Assembly: GCA_919902965.1 (NCBI GenBank)
Contig: CAKKSJ010000356.1
Location: forward strand, 1 to 11,440
Length of the DNA: 11,440 bases
Source: Burkholderiales bacterium
GTDB taxonomy: Bacteria; Pseudomonadota; Gammaproteobacteria; Burkholderiales; SG8-39
Direction of reading: 5' to 3'
Positions 6,887-11,440 of the stretch are shown here, in pieces. Positions within the stretch are counted from its first letter, which is position 1. The number at the start of each line of letters is the position of its first letter. Position numbers and translations under genes: made by a program. The notes under the pieces are model-generated. The model was given only the letters and a program-made list of their open reading frames with translations. It did not search any database and had not been told where the DNA came from.

Positions 6887-7516
6887 TTATCGGCGCATCC
6901 CCGCCGTACCCGTCAGCGCATGGGATGGAGGGGCTGCCGCGGCGCTCGGTACCGGCGTACGGTTCTGCTCGGGCGCGGGCGCGGGCGCGGACGCGGACGC
7001 TGCAGCCCTGGCAGAAGCGATCGTGGCGATGTCTCCGCTCAGCTCTCCGCCTTCTTCGATGGAGATGGTGCCGTAGCGGATCTTTCCCGATACGCGCCCG
7101 CTCGTATGAATGACGAGTCGCTTGTGTGCGGTCAGTTCGCCGTCGAAGTGGCCGCGGATCTCCGCCAATTCGATGCCGACTTTGCCCACGAACACGCCGC
7201 TTTCTGCGATCTGGATGACGCGGCTGTTCATCGAGGCCTCGACCCGGCCTTCAACCACCAGCGTGTCGCAGTCGGTGATTTCGGCGCCCTTGAGCTTGAT
7301 ATCGGGACCGACGGTCAGTTTGCACACGACCTTGTCGCCGGCTTGCTCGGGTTTGGCCGGCTCCGCTGCCTTGGGTGCCTCTGTTTTTGCAGCCTCTGGT
7401 TTCACCGCCTCGGCCGGCGGGGCATGGCTGAACGCCTGATTCAGCTTGGAATAGGCGCTATCCGATGGTGCGTTCTGGGCGCGTGAGACATCGCGTTTAC
7501 GAAAGCCTTCGAGCAT
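6887..7516 (-). CDS. Bactofilin (polymer-forming cytoskeletal protein)
   Basis: The 209-residue protein has the bactofilin beta-helix domain at about residues 66-165: regular short strands such as DIKLKGAEI, TLVVEGRVEA, GVFVGKVGIE, EIRGHFDGEL, RLVIHTSGRVSGKI and ISIEEGGELSGDI. Bactofilins polymerise without nucleotide into filaments or patches at the inner membrane and position cell-wall or envelope factors. The domain is flanked by a flexible Ala/Pro/Lys/Glu-rich N-terminal tail (about 30-60) and an Ala/Pro-rich C-terminal tail, as in the family. AAGGAA precedes ATG 7516. Many bactofilin genes stand next to an M23 peptidase; here instead two homologous small membrane proteins flank it on both sides, which suggests these anchor or position the filament (inference). 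The stop is followed in frame by one of them. Confidence 0.92.
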   Translation of the reverse strand: MLEGFRKRDVSRAQNAPSDSAYSKLNQAFSHAPPAEAVKPEAAKTEAPKAAEPAKPEQAGDKVVCKLTVGPDIKLKGAEITDCDTLVVEGRVEASMNSRVIQIAESGVFVGKVGIELAEIRGHFDGELTAHKRLVIHTSGRVSGKIRYGTISIEEGGELSGDIATIASARAAASASAPAPAPEQNRTPVPSAAAAPPSHALTGTAGMRR

Positions 7517-7548
7517 GGTAGTTCCTTTTTGTTTGTCTGCGGAAGTAG

Positions 7549-7562
7549 CGGCTGTTCAGCCG
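7549..7562. other. Perfect 14-base dyad upstream of the bactofilin gene
   Basis: CGGCTGTTCAGCCG is a six-base perfect inverted repeat around two bases, 33 bases before the bactofilin start, in the 103-base gap after the first KPGGWLY gene. It has no T tract on the minus strand, so it is not a standard terminator. It could be an operator, an RNA hairpin setting the relative expression of the two genes, or chance. Confidence 0.35.
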
Positions 7563-7619
7563 TAAAACATCGAATCCATTTCCGTCCCGGGTCGCGAACA
7601 TTCTCCCGGGCGCGGCAGC

Positions 7620-7928
7620 TCAGAGCGGCAGCAGCAGGAGCAGAATGAAATAGGTTCCCGCAAACGCACAGCCAAAGCTCAGAACATTCGGGATCACACC
7701 GGGTTTGGCCTGGTTCAGCCAGAGCGTCCCGGCAAGCAGGCTCGCGAGGGCAAGCGCAAGGTAGTAGTAGCTCGCGGGCTGATGCTCCGCGATGAGCGCG
7801 ATCAGCCAATAGAGCCAGCCTCCCGGTTTGAACAGGCTCCAGGCCAGGCCGACGACGCCGATCGTCAGCAATGCATACTGCGTGGCCCAAACCGCCGATT
7901 CGAATACGCTTCTGGTTTTGTATTGCAT
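7620..7928 (-). CDS. Small three-helix membrane protein, KPGGWLY family
   Basis: A 102-residue membrane protein with probable helices at about 16-33, 52-72 and 81-102 and the motif AWSLFKPGGWLYW between the first two. The end is CAFAGTYFILLLLLPL. The start at ATG 7928 is decided by a perfect AAGGAGG seven bases upstream and by the short polar N-terminus MQYKTRSVFES; the open frame upstream of it is a shadow of the glycine-zipper gene. It follows that gene after 29 bases and is surely co-transcribed with it. It is the full-length relative of the 6608-6874 protein, so the pair flanks the bactofilin. I know of no function for this family. Confidence 0.85.
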   Translation of the reverse strand: MQYKTRSVFESAVWATQYALLTIGVVGLAWSLFKPGGWLYWLIALIAEHQPASYYYLALALASLLAGTLWLNQAKPGVIPNVLSFGCAFAGTYFILLLLLPL

Positions 7929-7957
7929 GCTTCCTCCTTGCCTGAGCCAGGGTTTGA

Positions 7958-8512
7958 TCAGGAGCGCGCGACCAGCCTGCCATTGACAATGCGCACGCGT
8001 CCGCCCGGCGCCACGCTTGGCGCTGCGGACTGCGAAACGGTGCGGAAAGAGCCATCGTCCATGCGCACGGTCACGCGGTAGCTGTAGCGCTTCTTCATGT
8101 TCTTCTCGATCTCGTTGCCGGCGAAGGCGCCGCCGGCAGCGCCGAATACGGTCATGGTGGTATTGCCGTGGCCGCGGCCGATCTGGTTGCCGATCACGGC
8201 TCCGCTCACGCCCCCCGCGACTGCGCCCAGGCCGCTCGCATCGCCCTTGAGTTCCACCGCGCGAATCGCCTCGACCGTGCCGCAGGAAGCGCACGCGCTG
8301 CTGCCATCGGCTGGCGCGGGTCCGGGTGCGGGGCGGTGCGCGCCGGTGGTGGCCGGGGCGCTACTCTGCTGTACTGGCAGATCGGTTTTGTCAGAGCGCG
8401 CATTCGGCAATAGTCCGCCGATCGCGGCAGCACCCACCAGACTGACAAGTATCACGGATGCAGCGGCGCCCAGCATGAGCGGATGTGTCTTTTTGAAACC
8501 GGGGCTTTCCAT
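7958..8512 (-). CDS. Glycine-zipper 2TM domain envelope protein
   Basis: The 184-residue product has an N-terminal membrane anchor (about 12-35), a Ser/Pro/Ala linker, the motif ACASCGTV (73-80) and a glycine-zipper region at about 94-136 (GLGAVAGGVSGAVIGNQIG, then GAAGGAFAGNEIE), followed by a beta-rich tail with YRVTVRMDDGS and VAPGGRVRIVNGRLV. This arrangement is typical of SlyB/PcpY-like envelope proteins common in betaproteobacteria; relatives are linked to outer-membrane integrity and stress. The anchor has no lipobox, so it should sit in the inner membrane facing the periplasm. AAGGAG precedes ATG 8512. A second in-frame ATG at 8563 also has a good GGAGAG site and would add 17 residues, so two forms are possible. 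It is the first gene after a strong sigma-54 promoter. Confidence 0.88.
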   Translation of the reverse strand: MESPGFKKTHPLMLGAAASVILVSLVGAAAIGGLLPNARSDKTDLPVQQSSAPATTGAHRPAPGPAPADGSSACASCGTVEAIRAVELKGDASGLGAVAGGVSGAVIGNQIGRGHGNTTMTVFGAAGGAFAGNEIEKNMKKRYSYRVTVRMDDGSFRTVSQSAAPSVAPGGRVRIVNGRLVARS

Positions 8513-8616
8513 GTCAGTTCTCCTTTCTCTGCCGGTCGATGTCCGGCTGGCGCACCAAGGCATGCTTCTCTCCTGTCAGGCTTGTGAATGCCATGTGCTT
8601 GAACAACTATGCATAC

Positions 8617-8631
8617 GCAAACGCTGTGCCA
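8617..8631 (-). promoter_or_regulatory. Sigma-54 (RpoN) promoter of the glycine-zipper gene
   Basis: The minus strand reads TGGCAC-AGCGT-TTGC, matching every conserved base of the -24/-12 core with the exact five-base spacer, preceded by C as in the consensus. The -12 C is at 8617, so transcription should start near 8605 and give a leader of about 93 bases before ATG 8512. It requires an NtrC-type activator; GlrR is encoded 600 bases upstream and matching enhancer motifs are present. Confidence 0.82.
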
Positions 8632-8650
8632 GATTGTGTTTATGGCATTT

Positions 8651-8663
8651 AATCAACTGCATA
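8651..8663. promoter_or_regulatory. Putative IHF site
   Basis: AATCAACTGCATA matches WATCAA-N4-TTR except for one base of the final TTR, with AT-rich sequence beside it. It lies at about -46 to -58, between the promoter and the upstream enhancer motifs, the usual place for IHF to bend DNA at sigma-54 promoters, as at E. coli glmY. Confidence 0.45.
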
Positions 8664-8706
8664 GCGAATTCGATGGACGCTTTCTCTGGTTCAGTCCGCG
8701 GCCGGC

Positions 8707-8724
8707 TGTAGTCTGCGCACGACA
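8707..8724. promoter_or_regulatory. GlrR-type enhancer motif, 7 of 8 match
   Basis: TGTA-N10-GACA, one base off the TGTC-N10-GACA palindrome reported for E. coli GlrR at glmY. It is centred near -110. Its centre lies 68 bases from that of the exact motif further upstream. Confidence 0.5.
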
Positions 8725-8774
8725 AGGCGCAGGAGATTTCCCCGTCAACGGATTGATTCACGTGAGCTTTTGCA

Positions 8775-8792
8775 TGTCGCCCGTAAACGACA
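8775..8792. promoter_or_regulatory. GlrR-type enhancer motif, exact match
   Basis: TGTC-GCCCGTAAAC-GACA is an exact match to the TGTC-N10-GACA motif bound by E. coli GlrR. It is centred near -178 relative to the predicted start. With equal base frequencies an exact eight-base match would appear by chance in roughly 0.4% of gaps this size. Confidence 0.65.
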
Positions 8793-8878
8793 GCTATTGC
8801 GCCGTCCCGGATCAAGAGTGCAGATCGATTGAGATCAGTGCTTTCGCCAGTGCACGACTAGGGCGCCAATCCCATGCT

Positions 8879-9148
8879 TCAGCGGGCTTTTCTCGGACGA
8901 CAATAATCAAGACCGTCCCGCCAGCCCTGCACGAACGATGCTTCGCCTTTGGGGCGCCGCGCGGACTGGCCCGATGCGTCCTTTGCGCTTTCGCAGCCTG
9001 CCGCAAATCCACGTTTGTACTCGGGCGGAAAGCCGGAAAGATTGATGGAATTTGTCACCTGCGCAGGATCGTCCGCGCCGGGGCGCAGCGACCGGGATGC
9101 GCAGCCCGCGAGGAGCGCGCAAAGCACTATCAACACGGCAATTCTCAC
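8879..9148 (-). CDS. Small lipoprotein of unknown function
   Basis: The 89-residue protein has a clear lipoprotein signal: MRIAVLIVLCALLAGC with lipobox LAGC and modified Cys16, followed by ASRS, so outer-membrane sorting is likely. The mature part is about 74 residues and carries two similar short segments, YKRGFAAGCESA and FVQGWRDGLDYC, each ending in a Cys; the pair may form a disulfide. The start is GTG at 9148, supported by GGAGG about ten bases upstream. It lies after glrR in the same direction, separated by 97 bases that contain a sigma-54-like promoter. I do not recognise the family. Confidence 0.82.
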   Translation of the reverse strand: MRIAVLIVLCALLAGCASRSLRPGADDPAQVTNSINLSGFPPEYKRGFAAGCESAKDASGQSARRPKGEASFVQGWRDGLDYCRPRKAR

Positions 9149-9203
9149 GGCGGCTATCCTCCGGTCTCAGGCGAGTGCATATTCGGAACCAGGAATGAGC
9201 CAG

Positions 9204-9219
9204 AGCAAAGAGCATGCCC
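9204..9219 (-). promoter_or_regulatory. Sigma-54-like promoter before the small lipoprotein gene
   Basis: The minus strand reads GGGCATGCTCTTTGCT. Compared with TGGCACG-N4-TTGCW it keeps GGCA, the G, and all of TTGCT, with correct spacing; the first T and the C of GGCAC differ. Transcription would begin near 9193, about 45 bases before GTG 9148. No TGTC-N10-GACA motif was found in the adjacent end of glrR. Confidence 0.45.
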
Positions 9220-9245
9220 AGAGCGGCGCTGCGTCTCTAGTCGAA

Positions 9246-10610
9246 TCAAACGCCTTCGGATTTGAACATTCCCGGCTCGAGCCCATGCCGCTCGATCAGT
9301 TTGTAAAACTCGGTGCGGTTGCGCTGCGCGAGCTTTGCCGCCTGCGCGACATTGCCCTGGGTGATCTTCAGGATGCGCACCAGGTAGTCTCGCTCGAACG
9401 CGCGTTTCGCCTGGTCCAGCGGGGTCAAGCCGCTCGACCGATCGCGCAGCGCGCTCTGCACCAGGGAAGCCGGAATCATGCCGTTGGTCGCAAGGGCCAC
9501 CGTCTGCTCCACCACGTTTTGCAGCTGCCTCACGTTGCCCGGCCACGGCGCCGCCAGCAGCTGCTCCAGGGCATCGGGGGCGAAGCTGCTGATGTCCTTG
9601 CGATAGCGCGCCGCCACCTGCTTCAGAAAATGCACGGCGAGCGGCACGATGTCCTCCGGACGCTGGGCCAGCGGGGGGATGGTCAGCGCGACCACGTTCA
9701 AGCGGTAATACAGGTCTTCGCGAAACTGCCGCTCGTTTATACGCTGCTCCAGGCTGCGATGCGTGGCGGAGATGACACGCATGTCCACTTCGACGGTCTG
9801 GGTCGCACCTACCGAACGCACCTGACGCTCCTGCAGCACGCGCAACAACTTCGCCTGCAGTGGCAGCGGCATGTCGCCGATCTCATCCAGGAACAGGGTT
9901 CCGCCGTCGGCGCTTTGAAGCAGGCCCTTGTGGTCGTAGACAGCGCCGGTGAAAGCGCCTTTCTTATGCCCGAATAACTCCGATTCGATCAGTGCTTCGG
10001 GTATTGCGGCGCAATTCACCGCGACGAAAGGACCGCCGGCGCGGGCGCTGGCACGATGGATGGCATTCGCGAGCAACTCCTTTCCGGTGCCGCTCGCGCC
10101 GAAGATGAAAACGCTGGCGTCGGATTGGGCCACGAGCCGGGCACGGCTGAGCACGTCCTCCATGGCCGCGCTGGCGGTGACGATGCCCTGGCGCCAATCG
10201 TCGTCGGCTGTGGCTGCTCCCGGGACGCCGATGCCCGCCGAAAGCCGCAGCGCCTGCACCACCTGTTCCAGCAGGTCCTGGTGGTCGAATGGCTTGGGCA
10301 GGAAGCCGAATACGCCGCGCTTGGTCGCGGCCACAGCTTCCGGTATGGTGCCGTGCGCCGTGAGGATGATCACCGGCAGCGTTGGCGCCGTAGCGCGGAT
10401 GGCTTCGAACAAGGCCATGCCGTCCATGCCGTCCATCTTCAGGTCGGTAATCACGAGCTGGGGACGCGATGCGGCCAAAGCCGCCAGCGCCGCGCGGCCG
10501 CTGTCCACCGCCTGCACTTCGTAGCCCGAGGCGATCAGGCGCATGGACACCAGCTTGAGGATGTCGCGGTCATCGTCGACCAGCAGGATCAGAGGCTTGG
10601 GCTTGCTCAT
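9246..10610 (-). CDS. glrR: Sigma-54-dependent response regulator GlrR (QseF/YfhA)
   Basis: A 454-residue NtrC-class activator. The receiver domain (1-120) has the acidic pocket VDDD, phospho-acceptor D56 in ITDLKMD, T84 and K106 in KPF. The AAA+ domain has Walker A GASGTGKE (171-178), the sigma-54 contact loop GAFTGA (218-223), Walker B GGTLFLDE (236-243) and a WPGNVRQLQNVVE sensor II helix. The C-terminal helix-turn-helix includes GNVAQAAKLAQRNRTEFYKL, very close to enterobacterial GlrR. In E. coli, GlrR phosphorylated by GlrK activates sigma-54 promoters such as glmY. The gene lies 10 bases after qseG, which fits this assignment. ATG 10610 gives MSKPKP, like E. coli MSHKP; TTG 10616 is an alternative and no strong ribosome site is seen, so coupling to qseG translation is likely. 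Confidence 0.93.
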   Translation of the reverse strand: MSKPKPLILLVDDDRDILKLVSMRLIASGYEVQAVDSGRAALAALAASRPQLVITDLKMDGMDGMALFEAIRATAPTLPVIILTAHGTIPEAVAATKRGVFGFLPKPFDHQDLLEQVVQALRLSAGIGVPGAATADDDWRQGIVTASAAMEDVLSRARLVAQSDASVFIFGASGTGKELLANAIHRASARAGGPFVAVNCAAIPEALIESELFGHKKGAFTGAVYDHKGLLQSADGGTLFLDEIGDMPLPLQAKLLRVLQERQVRSVGATQTVEVDMRVISATHRSLEQRINERQFREDLYYRLNVVALTIPPLAQRPEDIVPLAVHFLKQVAARYRKDISSFAPDALEQLLAAPWPGNVRQLQNVVEQTVALATNGMIPASLVQSALRDRSSGLTPLDQAKRAFERDYLVRILKITQGNVAQAAKLAQRNRTEFYKLIERHGLEPGMFKSEGV

Positions 10611-10620
10611 CTGCAATGGT

Positions 10621-11160
10621 TTATCGGCGTCTGGGCTGGCTTTCCTGCCCGCGTTGCATGATGGTGCGCTCGACTTCCTTCAGCGCCTCGAGCTGTTCGC
10701 GCAGAGTGCGCTCGGCCTCCTTGCGCACCTCGAGCTGTTCGCGCATCTGGCCGGCGCGCTTCTGCTCGCTCGCGCGCTCGTTCAGTTGCGCGTAGAGCAG
10801 CCTGGCGAACGAACGCAGGGGGCTGGGCGCGTTGGTCCCCGGCGCAGCCATCGGTTCGAGCAGGCTTGCGGCCCGTACAGCATCGTGGACGCTGGCCGCG
10901 GGGGTAGCGAGCAGCAGGGCAAGCCGCATGCGGCTCATTGCCTCCTTGTCACGGGCGAATTCCTGATTGCCGGCGTTGTACTCGTGGCGCTGCTGTTCCG
11001 CCGTCATGGTCGCGACGCGCTGGGCATAGTGGATCAGCTGGATTACCTGGCGCTCTTCCAGCTCCGTCTCCTGCAGGCTCAGCGTGCGCAGGCCGGCGCA
11101 GCCCGTGAGCAGCAGCGCGATGGCAAGCAGCGAGCCCTTGCGTATCATGGTTTGCCTCAT
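10621..11160 (-). CDS. qseG: QseG-type outer membrane lipoprotein
   Basis: The 179-residue product begins with a lipoprotein signal ending LLLTGC (Cys21), and position between glrK and glrR matches qseG (yfhG) of enterobacteria, where the lipoprotein helps the kinase sense and signal. Sequence likeness to E. coli QseG could not be tested here, so the name rests on position, lipobox and the helical mature part. After a helical segment rich in Gln/Glu (30-80) the C-terminal end (about 125-170) is a charged coiled coil with two near-identical 14-residue repeats starting REQLE. The start codon overlaps the glrK stop as ATGA (11160-11157), so the two are translationally coupled. Confidence 0.8.
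   Translation of the reverse strand: MRQTMIRKGSLLAIALLLTGCAGLRTLSLQETELEERQVIQLIHYAQRVATMTAEQQRHEYNAGNQEFARDKEAMSRMRLALLLATPAASVHDAVRAASLLEPMAAPGTNAPSPLRSFARLLYAQLNERASEQKRAGQMREQLEVRKEAERTLREQLEALKEVERTIMQRGQESQPRRR
10686..10745. repeat. Internal direct repeat in the qseG coiled coil
   Basis: CCTCGAGCTGTTCGCGCA occurs at 10686-10703 and identically at 10728-10745, a period of 42 bases or 14 codons. It encodes the repeated REQLE segments. The identity at the DNA level suggests a recent duplication that lengthened the coiled coil by two 7-residue turns. Confidence 0.8.
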
Positions 11161-11440
11161 CCCTGGGTGTGCACGGCGGGCAGGCTGACGCGGAAATGCG
11201 CGCCCGGCGCCCGCGCCGTGATGACTTCGATGCTGCCCCGGTGGGCAAGCACGAACTCACGCGCGATCGCCAATCCCAATCCGCTGCCTTTGACCCGCCC
11301 CTGATGGCCGAGCTTGCCTTGGAAAAACCAGTCGAACACCCGCTCGCTGTCTTCGGCGGCAATTCCGGGACCGGCATCGTCGACCTCGATCACGACTTTA
11401 TCTTCCTTCCTGCACACTGCCAAGGCAATAGTTCCGCCTT
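11157..11440 (-). CDS. glrK: Sensor histidine kinase GlrK (QseE/YfhK), C-terminal part
   Basis: Only the last ~94 codons are inside the window; the frame is open to the right edge. It shows the HATPase_c end: VDDAGPGI (G1 box), VFDWFFQG (F box) and GSGLGLAI (G2 box), then the closing GGSIEV-like and GAHFRVSLP strands. These bind ATP for autophosphorylation of a histidine lying outside the window. Its stop overlaps the qseG start by four bases, and glrR follows, so it should be the kinase that phosphorylates GlrR at D56. The name relies mainly on this gene order; the sensor domain cannot be seen. Confidence 0.88.
   Translation of the reverse strand, partial: GGTIALAVCRKEDKVVIEVDDAGPGIAAEDSERVFDWFFQGKLGHQGRVKGSGLGLAIAREFVLAHRGSIEVITARAPGAHFRVSLPAVHTQG

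Larger units (their letters stand above)
8513..8878. promoter_or_regulatory. 366-base regulatory gap with sigma-54 architecture
   Basis: No convincing gene lies here. In the direction of transcription (minus) it holds two GlrR-type motifs, an IHF-like site, a -24/-12 promoter and a leader of about 93 bases, each listed separately. Open frames crossing it (for example plus strand 8609-9265) lack family features and a convincing ribosome site. No terminator for the small lipoprotein gene ending at 8879 was recognised. Confidence 0.7.

Noticed and set aside
5953..7486. Plus-strand open frames at 5953-6636 and 6674-7486
   Set aside because: Antisense shadows of the secreted protein, the membrane paralogue and the bactofilin.
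8609..9265. Plus-strand open frame of 218 codons crossing the regulatory gap
   Set aside because: No family features, overlaps the small lipoprotein on the other strand, and lies over the conserved-looking promoter and enhancer motifs.
8949..9977. Plus-strand open frame of 342 codons
   Set aside because: Antisense to glrR, whose domain motifs are unambiguous.

Overview
The window looks like chromosomal DNA of a GC-rich proteobacterium, most likely a betaproteobacterium. This is inferred from the protein families (a GlrK-QseG-GlrR type operon, a glycine-zipper envelope protein, a bactofilin, a DUF1343 protein) and from strong AAGGAG-type ribosome binding sites. I saw no rRNA, tRNA, CRISPR array or transposase.

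Left part (1-4283): an intact DUF1343/NamZ-type gene on the plus strand is followed by what looks like the wreck of a catabolic cluster. The pieces are a 3'-truncated enamidase-like amidohydrolase with a lost metal ligand, an intact 'amino acid synthesis' (DUF1185) gene just upstream of it on the minus strand, and a 5'-truncated LivF-type ABC ATPase without Walker A on the plus strand. Between the last two sits an AT-richer gene of 388 codons with features of a divergent PfkB-type sugar or nucleoside kinase. It ends 18 bases before the broken ATPase, as if its arrival or a deletion removed the ATPase's first half.

Middle part (4300-8512): six minus-strand genes, all linked to membrane or envelope. 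In transcription order they are a glycine-zipper protein anchored by one helix, a three-helix membrane protein with a KPGGWLY motif, a bactofilin, a second KPGGWLY protein that starts without ATG right after the bactofilin stop and in the same frame, a secreted Gly/Ala/Ser-rich protein, a terminator, and a two-helix membrane protein with a large soluble domain.

Right part (8513-11440): a small lipoprotein, then the NtrC-family regulator GlrR, the lipoprotein QseG and the C-terminal end of the histidine kinase GlrK, all on the minus strand in the order glrK-qseG-glrR.

The most striking observation is regulatory. The 366-base gap upstream of the glycine-zipper gene holds an exact -24/-12 sigma-54 promoter (TGGCAC-N5-TTGC), a near-consensus IHF site, one exact and one 7-of-8 match to the TGTC-N10-GACA motif known for GlrR in E. 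coli, all in the right order and spacing. Two further sigma-54-like promoters lie before the secreted-protein gene and the small lipoprotein gene. I infer that the GlrK/GlrR system encoded here controls the neighbouring bactofilin/membrane-protein locus, a candidate envelope-response module not known to me as a described system.
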